A stretch of 64,000 nt of DNA from Methylophilus aquaticus. GTDB taxonomy: Bacteria > Pseudomonadota > Gammaproteobacteria > Burkholderiales > Methylophilaceae. Positions 17,831 through 27,621 of the stretch are shown here, one piece after another. Where the stretch lies: positions 33,302 to 97,301 of the forward strand of contig NZ_JAVCAP010000009.1 in assembly GCF_030769565.1 (NCBI RefSeq), given 5' to 3'. Numbering within the stretch: position 1 is the first letter of the stretch; each line of letters starts with the position of its first letter. The notes beneath the pieces are model-generated. The model worked only from the letters and a program-made list of their open reading frames with translations, was not told where the DNA came from and ran no database searches. The position numbers and the translations under genes were made by a program.

Positions 17831-18895
17831 TTAATCGTCGTTTTCATTTTTAATCAAAAACTTGAACTCTTCAGAAAGTAGAAGCTGAGCACCACGTGTG
17901 ACCACTTCTGCACCCGCTGGCAAGCTGGTATCAAACCAGCCATCATCCAGTTCGGTCTCCATCGACACTGGTTTACGTAAAAAGGTATCAGGTTTGGTTT
18001 TGACGTAAACCCAGGCCAAGCCTGCATGCCATACGATGGCTTGGTTGGGAACCATGACACCATGCAGCATGGCCGATGAAGACTGTGCCGGAACCACATT
18101 AACTCGCATGCCGATACGCAAATAGTCAGCTGGAGCGCTGTAAAAATAGGTTTTTCCTATATTGCTGATGTCGCTTTGTATAGATTGAGAAACATATTCT
18201 GCCTGTATTGGTTTGACATGGTCATGGATAGGCGTGATATTGATATATGAGTGCGGGTCAGGGTCTTTAAAGTTGAGTGGAAAGCTCACTTGCACCAGTA
18301 CTTTCTTTTGTAAAAGAAGGTCATGCAAGGCATTTGTGGTCGACTGCTGCGTCACGAGTGCTGCTAACGGTTTGCCCCATTGTGCAATGATGGTTTCTCT
18401 TAATGCACTCAGTTGGCTTTGGGTGGCGCTGATTTGTGTCTGGTCATTAATGACCAGTGCCTGCGCTTCCTGCATGACTTTGTCAGATACGTTTTTATCA
18501 TCCTCATTCAGCTGTTTGTAACGCTGGTACTGTAACTGATGGTTTGGTAATACACTCTCGGCGACTGCCAATTGTGTTTTTAACAGCTGGTATTGGCTGT
18601 TGTAATCAATCAGGGTTTGTATGGAAACCACAGTGCCCAGAGCCTTGATATTGCCATGATAGGCATATGCTTGCAGAGGATGTACGCTGATGCCACTGTT
18701 GTTTTGTGCTGCCTGGGAAAGTTGCACCATTTGCAATCCATTTTGTTGCACAATATGTGAGAATCCTGAGATGTCTTCATCATCCGAGGCCTGCAATGAC
18801 TCATACTCGTCTTTACCGTAGAAAATAACGATCCAGAACAGACTGATAATGAGTACAGTCTGAGCCCCAATAATCCACAGTGCTTTTTTACTCAT
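17831..18895 (-). CDS. RND efflux periplasmic adaptor (membrane fusion protein)
   Basis: A 354-residue adaptor of the HlyD/CusB type with an N-terminal membrane anchor (ALWIIGAQTVLIISLFWIVIFYG, about 5-27). The middle contains a coiled-coil hairpin (LLKTQLAVAESVL ... YKQLNEDDKNVSDKVMQEAQALV) flanked by lipoyl and beta-barrel segments; the C-terminus has the usual barrel and membrane-proximal strands (ANVVP-like RVNVVPAQSS, VYVKTKPDTFLRKPV). It bridges the pump and the outer-membrane channel. No His/Met-rich metal-binding tail is seen. The ATG overlaps the upstream gene's stop by 4 bases, so the two are translationally coupled. Confidence 0.9.
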   Translation of the reverse strand: MSKKALWIIGAQTVLIISLFWIVIFYGKDEYESLQASDDEDISGFSHIVQQNGLQMVQLSQAAQNNSGISVHPLQAYAYHGNIKALGTVVSIQTLIDYNSQYQLLKTQLAVAESVLPNHQLQYQRYKQLNEDDKNVSDKVMQEAQALVINDQTQISATQSQLSALRETIIAQWGKPLAALVTQQSTTNALHDLLLQKKVLVQVSFPLNFKDPDPHSYINITPIHDHVKPIQAEYVSQSIQSDISNIGKTYFYSAPADYLRIGMRVNVVPAQSSSAMLHGVMVPNQAIVWHAGLAWVYVKTKPDTFLRKPVSMETELDDGWFDTSLPAGAEVVTRGAQLLLSEEFKFLIKNENDD

Positions 18896-20328
18896 TGTGC
18901 TTGCACCTCTTGTTTTCGTGCATCCAATGCATGGATGCTTTCTGAGAGTAATAGTGGTTTTTGCATGACATTCTCAATCTCTTGTAATGCACGCAACACA
19001 TTTGCCTGTTGTAAGACCAGGCGTTGTTGCGCAGAATACAACTGTATTTCAGCCTGCAAGTATTCTATTTTATCAATCAGTCCGCTTCGCCATTGATTTT
19101 CCAGTTGCTGTTTACGCTTTACCTGTTGTTCGAACTCTTCGGTTATGGTGATCAGTAGTTTTGTCGCATGATGAAATTTTAAATACGACTGTTCTGAAAG
19201 CTGAACCACATGGTGCTGTAATGCATAAAAGCGAGCGGCTTCGTTCTGACGCACTTGCTCGGCATTTGCCCACAGGTCAGACGAACGGTTAAGTAGATTA
19301 AGCATGCTGCTTATGCCCAGCGACCATATCTTATCGCCGTACTCATAGAGGATTCCAGGACTGAGAGATAAGTTAGGGTAGCGTTTGGCCATTTCCAACT
19401 TTAACTGCGATTCAGCTTTGGCATATTGCGCCAAACCGCGTTGAATATCCATGCGGTTGGTTAAAGCATAGTGCTGAATGGTTTGTGCATCTTTGTATTG
19501 TTGCTGATTTTCCAGTCGCATTTTTAATAGTTGCGTCAAATTGACTGATGCAATCTGAATGGCGGCAGGTTGCTGATCAGTCAGTCCTGCATCGTGTGTG
19601 ATTTTTTGTTCGGTTTGTCTGATTTGCGTATCAAGTTGTTGTAGCTGCCAGCTTAGTTGATCATGTTGTAGTTTGATGGGTAAAACTTCAGATTTTCCAG
19701 CTACCCCGACATCCAGCCGTTTTTGATACGCACTCAAAAGATTGGCTTGCGCCATATGTAGCCTGGATAAGCTCCATTGCATGGCGCGTTGCTCGGATAA
19801 GCTAATCATATCCATGCTAAGTTGCTGGCGTAAAGACCACGCTGTTTCTGCCATCAGGATTTTTGCAATGTCTGCCTGGTATTGGGCAATCTCGATATTG
19901 ATCTGGCGTTTGTTGGCCGTAATGACAGGGATATCCACCTGTAGTCCATACGACCACGGGTTGATATCGCCATTGGCGCGGTTGCTTTGTGCCAAATGAC
20001 TGTTAAGGCCAATTTGCGGTCGCAGGCCTGCACTGGTAATACCTGCTAAGGCCACTGCATAATCAGATTTTGCAACCTTGAGTGCCGGGTGATAATACAG
20101 CGCCGATAAGGTCAGATGATCCAGATCCCAGCTGGTAATCGGCCAACTGGTTTGAGGATAGGCATTATTTAAAAACTGCCTGAATCCCTCTTGAGAGGGT
20201 GTAGCATGTGTGATGTTTTCAATATTTTGCTGCTGCTGAATAGGGCGAGGCAAGTAAGCGCTGCAGGCCGTTAGTAGTGAAATAATGAAACAGGTTGTGT
20301 ATCGCATGGGGCTGCTACAGGAGTCCAT
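18892..20328 (-). CDS. TolC/CzcC-family outer-membrane efflux lipoprotein
   Basis: An outer-membrane efflux protein of about 478 residues, first gene of the tripartite operon. A lipobox SLLTAC follows a short hydrophobic stretch, so it is probably lipid-anchored; two OEP repeats follow, rich in long amphipathic helices with Gln/Leu (LQQLDTQIRQTEQK, QQVKRKQQLENQWRSGLIDK). Starts at TTG 20334, ATG 20328 and ATG 20307 are all possible; none has a clear ribosome site. I chose ATG 20328, which gives a normal signal peptide length. The stop overlaps the adaptor start (ATGA). Confidence 0.88.
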   Translation of the reverse strand: MDSCSSPMRYTTCFIISLLTACSAYLPRPIQQQQNIENITHATPSQEGFRQFLNNAYPQTSWPITSWDLDHLTLSALYYHPALKVAKSDYAVALAGITSAGLRPQIGLNSHLAQSNRANGDINPWSYGLQVDIPVITANKRQINIEIAQYQADIAKILMAETAWSLRQQLSMDMISLSEQRAMQWSLSRLHMAQANLLSAYQKRLDVGVAGKSEVLPIKLQHDQLSWQLQQLDTQIRQTEQKITHDAGLTDQQPAAIQIASVNLTQLLKMRLENQQQYKDAQTIQHYALTNRMDIQRGLAQYAKAESQLKLEMAKRYPNLSLSPGILYEYGDKIWSLGISSMLNLLNRSSDLWANAEQVRQNEAARFYALQHHVVQLSEQSYLKFHHATKLLITITEEFEQQVKRKQQLENQWRSGLIDKIEYLQAEIQLYSAQQRLVLQQANVLRALQEIENVMQKPLLLSESIHALDARKQEVQAQ

Positions 20329-20372
20329 CTGCAAATCACAGGAAAATCAAATCAACATCACTAGCGTTGTGA

Positions 20373-20621
20373 TTACTCGACGATTGTCGCGTGCACTGCA
20401 TCCAGTGCATCTTGCAACAACTCTTCTGGTAACTGGTTAATTGTGGTTGCGAGTAGGTCAGCAGCCTCTACTGTGCGGATAGGCAAGTCCGCAGTATTCA
20501 ACTCTGCAATCAGGCCAGCGGCCACACCGGTGATTTTTAGCAGGATTTCGCGCTCTCTCATCAGTAGTTCCAGCTCTGCCCTGAGCATGTTATCTTCGGC
20601 TGTATGTATTTGTTGTCCCAT
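20373..20621 (-). CDS. Small hypothetical acidic helical protein
   Basis: An 82-residue product with no family I recognise. Residues ~8-30 form a charged amphipathic helix (AEDNMLRAELELLMRERE), followed by a hydrophobic patch (ITGVAAGLIAEL) and a second helical region (LPEELLQDALDAVHA). No signal peptide or membrane helix. It reads in the same direction as the RND operon and ends about 45 bases before it, so it may be the first gene of that transcript. Amino-acid composition looks like coding sequence, but no strong ribosome site is visible. Confidence 0.55.
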   Translation of the reverse strand: MGQQIHTAEDNMLRAELELLMREREILLKITGVAAGLIAELNTADLPIRTVEAADLLATTINQLPEELLQDALDAVHATIVE

Positions 20622-20718
20622 GATTTCATATTGTTTGTTGCTTAGCCATGCATCTTGCAGTTGAAAGCGAAGCTTGTCAATGTGATCAGTATTGTTTGTG
20701 GCTAAACATCAAGTGCGT

Positions 20719-20724
20719 TATAAT
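20719..20724 (+). promoter_or_regulatory. -10 box of the tRNA-Leu gene
   Basis: A perfect TATAAT stands 37 bases before the tRNA. TTTGTG at 20695-20700, 18 bases upstream, is a weak -35. Confidence 0.55.
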
Positions 20725-20760
20725 AACGGCCTATTATCAATATCGATCAGATGTTGATTG

Positions 20761-20845
20761 GCGAAAGTGGCGGAATTGGTAGACGCACTGGATTTAGGTT
20801 CCAGCGCCGCGAGGCGTGAGAGTTCGAGTCTCTCCTTTCGCACCA
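20761..20845 (+). tRNA. tRNA-Leu (UAG anticodon)
   Basis: Complete 85-base class II tRNA with encoded CCA. Acceptor stem gcgaaag/ctttcgc (20761-20767 and 20835-20841), D-loop ggcggaattggtagacg, anticodon stem ctgga/tccag with loop TTTAGGT, anticodon TAG at 20795-20797, long variable arm and TTCGAGTC T-loop. It reads leucine CUN codons. Confidence 0.97.
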
Positions 20846-20901
20846 GCAAATGCTGGTGTGAATCTTCAGATTGAAATGAGCGAGATTCAAATCGGACGAT
20901 T

Positions 20902-20932
20902 AGGCTTCCCTTGGCGGGAGGCCTTTATTATT
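20902..20932 (+). terminator. Terminator after tRNA-Leu
   Basis: Stem aggcttccc/gggaggcct (one G-T pair) with loop ttggc, followed by TTTATTATTT. Confidence 0.7.
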
Positions 20933-20998
20933 TGTAAGTTTGTTTTTGTTGTAAAGTGGCTGTTTTATTTTTGATTAAATGGCAGAATTGAGGAAGAA

Positions 20999-21373
20999 AT
21001 GAACACAATACAGACACCTGCTGCACCTGCTGCAATTGGTCCTTATGCACAAGGGGTTGTGGTTGGTAATATTTTATATACCTCCGGTCAAATTGCGTTG
21101 CGGCCTGATGGCACACTGAATGACGGTGATATCGTGACGCAAACAAAACAGGTTCTCTCTAATTTGCAGGCTATCATTGAGGCGGCTGGTGGCAATCTGC
21201 AACAAGTCGTTAAAACCACGGTTTTTTTAAAAAATCTGGATGATTTTGTTGCAATGAATCAGGTGTATGCTGAGGCGTTCGGAACGCACACCCCTGCAAG
21301 GTCGACGGTTCAGGTTGCCAAGCTACCACGTGATGTACTCGTGGAAATTGAGGCGATTGTCGCTATAAGTTAA
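20999..21373 (+). CDS. ridA: RidA-family enamine/imine deaminase
   Basis: A 124-residue RidA (YjgF/YER057c/UK114) protein. It hydrolyses reactive 2-aminoacrylate and related enamine/imine intermediates released by PLP enzymes, protecting them from damage. Signatures: APAAIGPYAQGVVVGNILYTSGQI at the N-terminus (in shorter pieces, GPYAQG and YTSGQI), KTTVFLKNLDDF in the middle with the conserved NxVY, and the C-terminal ARSTVQVAKLPRDVLVEIEA containing the active-site Arg. Length matches the family trimer subunit. ATG preceded by GAGGAAG. Confidence 0.95.
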   Translation: MNTIQTPAAPAAIGPYAQGVVVGNILYTSGQIALRPDGTLNDGDIVTQTKQVLSNLQAIIEAAGGNLQQVVKTTVFLKNLDDFVAMNQVYAEAFGTHTPARSTVQVAKLPRDVLVEIEAIVAIS

Positions 21374-21589
21374 ACAGCATCACTTCGAGCGAGCGATTGG
21401 AATGTTGGTCATCTTCGAAGTTGTTGATTGTCATTCGTCCACAAAACCTTTTTTCAACAGGCTGCACTTGCAGCCTAAAGTTTATTTCAATTAAGAGTTG
21501 TGTTATATTTTCATGCTCTTTTTTCATAATTTGATCTGCCTTCCTGAGCATTAAAGTGTAGGCAGGTTATGTTAGGGATTAACTTTAAT

Positions 21590-21642
21590 GGCATGTACAA
21601 CATGCCCATCATCATAACCCATCGTTGCTCGCAACGATTTTT
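21590..21642 (+). promoter_or_regulatory. Two hairpins in the trigger-factor leader, the second terminator-like
   Basis: First hairpin ggcatgt-aca-acatgcc at 21590-21606. Second, atcgttg/caacgat at 21621-21637, is followed at once by TTTTT (21638-21642) and then by the tig ribosome site AGGAAG (21645-21650). The second has the form of an intrinsic terminator only 15 bases before the tig start, so it could act as an attenuator or mRNA stabiliser. Confidence 0.45.
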
Positions 21643-21656
21643 ACAGGAAGTGCAGC

Positions 21657-22964
21657 ATGGCAGCAGTATCTGTTGAAACAGTCAGCAACTTGGAACGTCG
21701 CATGACAATCAAAGTCCCTTTGGCTCCATTAGAAGGGCAAATTAGACAACGATTGCAACAAATTTCGCGTACCGCCAAATTTTCTGGTTTCCGTCCCGGT
21801 AAAGCACCGATCGGTCTGGTAAATCAGCATTATGGCGATCAGGTGCGGGACGAAATTTATTCCAAGGCGGTTGAAACCAGCTTTGGTGATGCTGTAGAGC
21901 AGAACAAGTTGCGCGTGGCTGGCTTTCCAAATATTGAGCATCTGCCTTTTAAAGACGCTGCTGAAGAGTTCGAGTATGTGGCGACTTTCGAGATTTTTCC
22001 GGAAGTGTCAGTGGGCGATTTGAGCAAGGCAAAAATCGAGCGACCAACGATGGAAGTTGGAGACGCCGATATCGAAAAAACACTGGATGTGCTGGTCAAA
22101 CAGCGTGTCAGTTTTGAGCTGGTGAAGCGGGTGTCAAAAAAAGGTGATCGCATTAATATCACTTTAACTGCATCTATGGATGGACAGGAAGTTGAAAGCA
22201 CAGGTGACCGCGGGATTGATTTGGTGATTGGTGAGCCAGGTCGAGTCAAAGAATTTGACGATGCCCTGATTGGCAGCAAAGCAGGGGCTGAAAAAACATT
22301 TGATATTACTTATCCTGCTGATCACAATCCGGCACAGTTGGCTGGAAAAACAGTGAGTTACGCAGTGAAGTTTATCTCTGTTTCTCAGCCTGTTTATCCG
22401 GAAGTTGATGCTGAGTTTGCAAAAAGCTTGGGTGTAGAAGATGGGAATCTGGACACCATGAAAGCTGAAATCAAGCAAAGTCTGGTGCAAGAAGTAGACA
22501 AACGCATCAAAGCGCGTGTTAAAGAAGCGGTATTCCAGGCGCTTGTGGCCGCAAGCAGTTTTGAGGTGCCTAAAGCCATTGTGTCTGCAGAAACAAATCG
22601 CCTGATGCAAGCTGCGGCACAAAATCTGCAGCAGCGCGGCATGGATCCAACTACAATCCAGTTGGAACCATCCATGTTTGAGGAGCAGGCACAACGCAAT
22701 GCCAAGCTCCGCCTGAGTTTGACGGAAATTGTGAACAGTCATAACTTGCAAGCTGATGCAGATCAGGTACGTGCAATGGTGGATACATTTGCGCAAAGCT
22801 TTGAACAGCCTGAGCAACTGGTGAACTGGTATTATGCAGATGTGAAACGTCTGGATGAACCTGCAGCACTGGCTACTGAAGAGAATGTGGTGAACTGGGT
22901 GTTGGAAAAAGCCAAAGTGACCGATAAGAAAATTAAATTTGATGAATTGATGGCAGGTGTTTAA
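21657..22964 (+). CDS. tig: Trigger factor
   Basis: A 435-residue ribosome-bound chaperone and prolyl isomerase that meets nascent chains at the tunnel exit. The N-terminal ribosome-binding domain has the signature region around SGFRPGKAPIGLVNQHYGDQ (the GFRxGKxP loop); an FKBP-like domain lies at ~160-250 (KKGDRINITLTASMDGQEVE), then the helical C-terminal arms. Length is normal. ATG with AGGAAG upstream. It precedes clpP by 3 bases, forming the conserved tig-clpP-clpX-lon order. Confidence 0.97.
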   Translation: MAAVSVETVSNLERRMTIKVPLAPLEGQIRQRLQQISRTAKFSGFRPGKAPIGLVNQHYGDQVRDEIYSKAVETSFGDAVEQNKLRVAGFPNIEHLPFKDAAEEFEYVATFEIFPEVSVGDLSKAKIERPTMEVGDADIEKTLDVLVKQRVSFELVKRVSKKGDRINITLTASMDGQEVESTGDRGIDLVIGEPGRVKEFDDALIGSKAGAEKTFDITYPADHNPAQLAGKTVSYAVKFISVSQPVYPEVDAEFAKSLGVEDGNLDTMKAEIKQSLVQEVDKRIKARVKEAVFQALVAASSFEVPKAIVSAETNRLMQAAAQNLQQRGMDPTTIQLEPSMFEEQAQRNAKLRLSLTEIVNSHNLQADADQVRAMVDTFAQSFEQPEQLVNWYYADVKRLDEPAALATEENVVNWVLEKAKVTDKKIKFDELMAGV

Positions 22965-22967
22965 ACC

Positions 22968-23615
22968 ATGAACTATATGAACGCAAGCGAGCACATGATG
23001 CAACAACGGATAGAACCGCAAGGGCTGGGGTATATCCCCATGGTGATTGAGCAAAGTGGCAGAGGCGAGCGTTCATATGACATCTATTCGCGCTTGCTGA
23101 AGGAGCGTGTGATTTTCCTGGTGGGGCCAGTCAATGATATGACTGCCAATCTGGTAGTGGCGCAGTTGCTGTTTTTGGAAGCAGAAAATCCTGACAAGGA
23201 TATTTCGCTTTATATCAACTCACCTGGGGGCTCAGTCACCGCCGGCATGTCGATTTATGACACCATGCAGTTTATCAAGCCGGATGTCAGTACCTTATGT
23301 ATTGGTCAGGCGGCCAGCATGGGGGCGTTTTTGTTGACAGCAGGTGCCAAAGGCAAACGTTTTTGTTTGCCTAACTCTCGTGTCATGATTCACCAACCTT
23401 TAGGTGGTTTTCAAGGGCAGGCATCAGACATTGAAATCCATGCCAAAGAGATTTTGTATTTAAAAGACAAGTTGAACGGGATGATGGCTCACCATACTGG
23501 TCAAAATATTGAAACCATTGCCAACGATACCGATCGTGACAATTTTATGAGTGCCGAAGCTGCCAAGGCTTATGGTCTGGTCGACGAGGTGGTTGCTGCG
23601 CGTAAAACTGTTTAA
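22968..23615 (+). CDS. clpP: ATP-dependent Clp protease proteolytic subunit
   Basis: A 215-residue serine protease that forms the double-heptamer ClpP chamber and degrades proteins fed by ClpX or ClpA. Catalytic triad S117 (GQAASMGA), H142 (VMIHQPLGG) and D191; oxyanion glycines in [11 protein letters not shown] (83-93). A short N-terminal propeptide-like segment precedes the conserved [23 protein letters not shown] 3 bases after tig; no strong ribosome site, consistent with coupling. Confidence 0.97.
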   Translation: MNYMNASEHMMQQRIEPQGLGYIPMVIEQSGRGERSYDIYSRLLKERVIFLVGPVNDMTANLVVAQLLFLEAENPDKDISLYINSPGGSVTAGMSIYDTMQFIKPDVSTLCIGQAASMGAFLLTAGAKGKRFCLPNSRVMIHQPLGGFQGQASDIEIHAKEILYLKDKLNGMMAHHTGQNIETIANDTDRDNFMSAEAAKAYGLVDEVVAARKTV

Positions 23616-23646
23616 CTAGTTGAAAAGCGTATAGCAGAGGAAAATC

Positions 23647-24936
23647 ATGGCAAACAAATCTGATAGCGAAAAGCTTCTTTATTGCTCATTTTGTGGCAAA
23701 AGCCAGCATGAAGTTAAAAAACTTATTGCCGGACCTTCTGTATTTATCTGTGATGAATGTGTGGATTTGTGCAATGACATTATTCGTGAAGAAATCCAGA
23801 ACCTGAATGAGATCAAGTCGGCCGATAAAAAACTGCCGAAGCCGCAAGAAATTTGTTCCATTCTTGATCAGTATGTCATTGGGCAAGTACAAGCCAAGAA
23901 AAATCTGGCAGTGGCGGTTTACAATCATTATAAGCGCCTGGGTTACAACCCGCTGGCTGACGGTGGTCAAACCAGCAAAGACGATGTCGAAGTCCAAAAG
24001 AGCAATATTCTGCTGATTGGGCCGACTGGGTCAGGCAAAACATTGCTGGCACAAACGCTGGCGCGCTTGCTGGATGTCCCGTTTGTAATGGCCGATGCCA
24101 CTACCTTGACTGAAGCAGGGTATGTGGGTGAGGATGTCGAGAACATCATGCAGAAGCTGCTGCAAAAATGCGACTATGATGTCGAAAAAGCACAGCGCGG
24201 TATTGTCTATATTGATGAAGTCGACAAGATTTCCCGCAAGTCTGACAATCCATCCATCACGCGTGACGTTTCCGGCGAAGGGGTGCAGCAGGCTCTGTTG
24301 AAACTCATTGAAGGCACGATTGCTTCTGTGCCGCCACAAGGCGGTCGCAAACATCCTAATCAGGAGTTTGTCCAGTTGGATACCACCAACATCCTGTTTA
24401 TTTGTGGTGGTGCATTTGATGGTCTGGAAAAAGTGATTCGCCATCGCTCCGAAAAAGGCGGTATTGGTTTCGGTGCCGAAGTAAAGAGCAAGGAAGATGT
24501 GCGTGCGGTAGGTGAGGTCTTGCGAGAAGTTGAGCCTGAAGATTTGATCAAATTTGGTTTAATTCCAGAGTTTATTGGTCGTTTACCAGTGGTCGCGACG
24601 TTGGAGTCATTAGATGAAGCCGCCTTGATGACCATTTTGATTGAACCAAAAAATGCGTTAACCAAGCAATATATGAAGTTGTTCAAAATGGAAGGGGTCG
24701 AGCTTGAGTTCGAAGACTCCGCCTTGCGCCTGATTGCTAAAAAAGCATTGGAACGCAAAACCGGTGCGCGTGGCTTACGCTCCATATTGGAACATTCGCT
24801 GCTTGACCTCATGTACGAACTACCTTCGATGCAGGGCTTGTCCAAAGTTATTGTGGACGCTGGTGCCATCGAACACACGTCAGAACCTGTCCTGATTTAT
24901 CAGGATGCACAAAAACGCGTCGAAAACGCGCATTAA
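23647..24936 (+). CDS. clpX: ATP-dependent Clp protease ATPase subunit
   Basis: A 429-residue AAA+ unfoldase. N-terminal zinc-binding domain with C13, C16, C35, C38; Walker A GPTGSGKT (125-132), Walker B VYIDE (187-191), a conserved GYVGEDVE pore-proximal loop, IGF loop region and the C-terminal sensor 2 ([10 protein letters not shown]). It recognises and unfolds substrates and translocates them into ClpP. ATG with AGAGGAAA upstream, 31 bases after clpP. Confidence 0.97.
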   Translation: MANKSDSEKLLYCSFCGKSQHEVKKLIAGPSVFICDECVDLCNDIIREEIQNLNEIKSADKKLPKPQEICSILDQYVIGQVQAKKNLAVAVYNHYKRLGYNPLADGGQTSKDDVEVQKSNILLIGPTGSGKTLLAQTLARLLDVPFVMADATTLTEAGYVGEDVENIMQKLLQKCDYDVEKAQRGIVYIDEVDKISRKSDNPSITRDVSGEGVQQALLKLIEGTIASVPPQGGRKHPNQEFVQLDTTNILFICGGAFDGLEKVIRHRSEKGGIGFGAEVKSKEDVRAVGEVLREVEPEDLIKFGLIPEFIGRLPVVATLESLDEAALMTILIEPKNALTKQYMKLFKMEGVELEFEDSALRLIAKKALERKTGARGLRSILEHSLLDLMYELPSMQGLSKVIVDAGAIEHTSEPVLIYQDAQKRVENAH

Positions 24937-24942
24937 ATCCAG

Positions 24943-24970
24943 CTTGCAATAGCCGCCCGGCTATTGCAAG
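24943..24970. repeat. Perfect 13-bp hairpin between clpX and lon
   Basis: Perfect inverted repeat cttgcaatagccg/cggctattgcaag with a 2-base loop, directly after the clpX stop. It has no T-run, so it is not a classical terminator; it may be an mRNA-end stabiliser or a Rho-linked structure. The lon start lies 100 bases downstream. Confidence 0.6.
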
Positions 24971-25070
24971 ATAACATCTATACCAAAAGATGTCTGATCT
25001 CTTGAATTCCCAAAGAATGTTCCCATCTATCATCAAAGGCTGTGCCCTTTGACACTTTTAGAAAGAAGCT

Positions 25071-27503
25071 ATGACAGAACAAACTTTGCTTGAGGGCGAT
25101 GCGCCTGAAAACCAACTCATTCCTTTGTTGCCGTTGCGTGATGTCGTGGTCTATCCGCATTTGGTGATTCCACTGTTTGTGGGGCGAACCAAATCGGTAA
25201 AAGCACTCGAGTGTGCCTCTGAGGGGGATAAAAAGATTTTGCTGGTAGCACAGAAGTCTGCCAACAAAGATGATCCCGTAGCAGAAGACTTATATGAAAT
25301 CGGTACACTTGCGACCGTGTTGCAAATGCTTAAGCTGCCAGATGGTACTGTGAAAGTGCTGGTTGAAGGTTTGCATAGGGTACGCGTCACTGATTTTATT
25401 GAAACAGATGATTGTTTCATGGCCCGTGGTGCTGAGGTGGAGCAAACCAACCAGCACGACAGTGAGGCTGAGGCTTTGATGCGTACGGTGATGACGCAGT
25501 TTGATCAGTACGTCAAACTCAATAAGAAAATTCCCCCTGAAATTTTAACTTCGTTAGCGACAATTAACGAACCGGGCCGCCTGGCTGATACCATCTCTGC
25601 CCACTTGACATTAAAGCTGGAAGAGAAGCAAAAAGTGCTGGAGATGCTCAGTGTCGTTGAGCGCCTAGAGCATTTACTCTACCTGATGGAGTCTGAAATT
25701 GACATCTTGCAGGTAGAAAAGCGTATCCGTGGCCGCGTGAAGCGTCAAATGGAGAAAAGCCAGCGCGAGTACTACCTGAACGAGCAGGTGAAGGCTATCC
25801 AGAAAGAACTGGGTGAGCAGGACGAAAACGCCGAGATGGAGGAGCTGGAGCAGCGTATTAAAAGTGCTGCCATGCCTAAAGATGCGCTCAATAAGGTCAA
25901 TGCCGAGTTCAAAAAACTTAAGCTGATGTCGCCAATGTCGGCTGAAGCTTCTGTGGTGCGCAACTACATTGATACTTTGTTGAATTTGCCGTGGAAGAAA
26001 AAAACAAAAATTAGCAAAGACTTGAAAGCCGCAGAAGCTATTCTCGATGCTGATCACTATGGCCTTGATAAAGTCAAAGAGCGTATTGTTGAGTACTTAG
26101 CTGTACAGCAGCGTGTAGGCAAGCTTAAAGCGCCAATTTTGTGTCTGGTAGGCCCTCCAGGTGTTGGTAAAACGTCCTTAGGCCAAAGTATTGCTAAAGC
26201 GGTGAATCGCAAGTTTGTGCGTATGGCTTTAGGCGGCGTGCGTGACGAAGCCGAAATTCGTGGACACCGTCGTACCTATATTGGTTCAATGCCAGGCAAA
26301 GTGTTGCAAAGTATGAGCAAGGCTGGCGTAAAAAACCCATTGTTCCTGCTCGATGAGGTCGACAAAATGGGGCAGGACATGCGTGGAGACCCTTCTTCCG
26401 CATTGCTGGAGGTGTTAGATCCTGAGCAGAACCATACCTTTGCCGACCATTATGTTGAAGTCGATTATGACCTCAGTGATGTCATGTTTGTGGCAACCGC
26501 CAACAGTATGAATATTCCTGAACCATTGCTAGATCGCATGGAAATTATTCGTCTTGCCGGTTACACCGAGGATGAAAAAATAAATATCGCAATGCGATAC
26601 CTGTTACCGAAGCAGCTCAAGGCACATGGATTGAAGGCCGCTGAAATTGCTGTTGCTGAGACCGTGCTGCGAGATATCGTGCGTTATTACACACGTGAAG
26701 CAGGTGTACGCCGACTTGAGCAGGAGATCGCAAAGATTTGCCGCAAGGCTGTAAAAGAGTTGCTGCTCGCAAAAGACAAGACGAAAGCAGTCAAGAAAAT
26801 CAATGTCAACAGCAAAAATCTGGAGCAGTATTTAGGTGTCAAGCGGTATGATTTTGGCGTTGCTGCTAAGGATAACCAAGTGGGGCAGGTCACAGGATTG
26901 GCATGGACTTCTGTTGGAGGCGAGCTGTTAACGATTGAAGCTGTTATTTTGCCCGGTAAAGGCAAGACTATCACGACCGGCAAGCTCGGTGATGTGATGC
27001 AGGAGTCAGTTACTGCTGCCATGAGTGTGGTCCGCAGTCGCGCTGAAGGGCTGGGCATCAGCAATGATTTCTATGAAAAGAAAGACATTCACATTCACTT
27101 GCCAGAAGGTGCAACACCAAAAGATGGTCCGAGTGCCGGCATTGCGTTAACGACAGCGATTGTGTCAGTGCTGACAGGCATTCCTGCACGTGCTGATGTA
27201 GCGATGACAGGTGAAATTACCCTGCGTGGTGAAGTTTTACCCATTGGGGGGTTGAAAGAGAAGTTGTTGGCAGCCCATCGTGGTGGCATTAAAACTGTCT
27301 TGATCCCTTCGGCTAATGAAAAAGATTTGGTTGAAATTCCAGCCAATATCAAAAAAGATCTTGATATTCATTGCGTCAAATGGATCGATCAGGTACTGGA
27401 TTTGGCGCTTGAGAGTGCACCGCAGCCGCTTGCAGTGACTGCGCCTGGCGTAGAATTGGTGACAGCGGCCGAGGGAAATCCCGAGCAGGCAGTGACGCAT
27501 TAG
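25071..27503 (+). CDS. lon: ATP-dependent protease Lon
   Basis: An 810-residue LonA protease. N-terminal substrate-binding LON domain ([20 protein letters not shown]; residues ~17-210), coiled-coil linker (~210-300), AAA+ module with Walker A GPPGVGKT (361-368) and Walker [10 protein letters not shown] (424-432), and a C-terminal protease domain with the Ser-Lys dyad S688 (KDGPSAG) and K731 ([10 protein letters not shown]). It degrades misfolded and regulatory proteins. ATG with AGAAAGAAG upstream. Length is typical; the last ~15 residues form a short low-complexity tail. Confidence 0.98.
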   Translation: MTEQTLLEGDAPENQLIPLLPLRDVVVYPHLVIPLFVGRTKSVKALECASEGDKKILLVAQKSANKDDPVAEDLYEIGTLATVLQMLKLPDGTVKVLVEGLHRVRVTDFIETDDCFMARGAEVEQTNQHDSEAEALMRTVMTQFDQYVKLNKKIPPEILTSLATINEPGRLADTISAHLTLKLEEKQKVLEMLSVVERLEHLLYLMESEIDILQVEKRIRGRVKRQMEKSQREYYLNEQVKAIQKELGEQDENAEMEELEQRIKSAAMPKDALNKVNAEFKKLKLMSPMSAEASVVRNYIDTLLNLPWKKKTKISKDLKAAEAILDADHYGLDKVKERIVEYLAVQQRVGKLKAPILCLVGPPGVGKTSLGQSIAKAVNRKFVRMALGGVRDEAEIRGHRRTYIGSMPGKVLQSMSKAGVKNPLFLLDEVDKMGQDMRGDPSSALLEVLDPEQNHTFADHYVEVDYDLSDVMFVATANSMNIPEPLLDRMEIIRLAGYTEDEKINIAMRYLLPKQLKAHGLKAAEIAVAETVLRDIVRYYTREAGVRRLEQEIAKICRKAVKELLLAKDKTKAVKKINVNSKNLEQYLGVKRYDFGVAAKDNQVGQVTGLAWTSVGGELLTIEAVILPGKGKTITTGKLGDVMQESVTAAMSVVRSRAEGLGISNDFYEKKDIHIHLPEGATPKDGPSAGIALTTAIVSVLTGIPARADVAMTGEITLRGEVLPIGGLKEKLLAAHRGGIKTVLIPSANEKDLVEIPANIKKDLDIHCVKWIDQVLDLALESAPQPLAVTAPGVELVTAAEGNPEQAVTH

Positions 27504-27543
27504 ATAAAAACATGCGAATTATTGTCAAATCGCTGGATTAGGC

Positions 27544-27573
27544 TTGACAGCCCGTTTTAGGGCTTGATATAAA
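27544..27573 (+). promoter_or_regulatory. Sigma70 promoter for hupB
   Basis: Consensus TTGACA (27544-27549), an 18-base spacer and TATAAA (27568-27573), starting about 40 bases after lon and roughly 50 before the hupB start, so hupB has its own strong promoter. Confidence 0.8.
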
Positions 27574-27579
27574 GGCAAT

Positions 27580-27602
27580 ACAGGATGTACCTGTTTTTTT
27601 AA
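27580..27602 (+). terminator. Short hairpin with T-run in the lon-hupB interval
   Basis: 5-bp stem acagg/cctgt (27580-27584, 27590-27594) followed by seven T's. It lies just downstream of the hupB -10 box, so it could end lon transcripts or act within the hupB leader. The short stem makes this uncertain. Confidence 0.4.
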
Positions 27603-27621
27603 CTAGATATAGGGGAAACAC

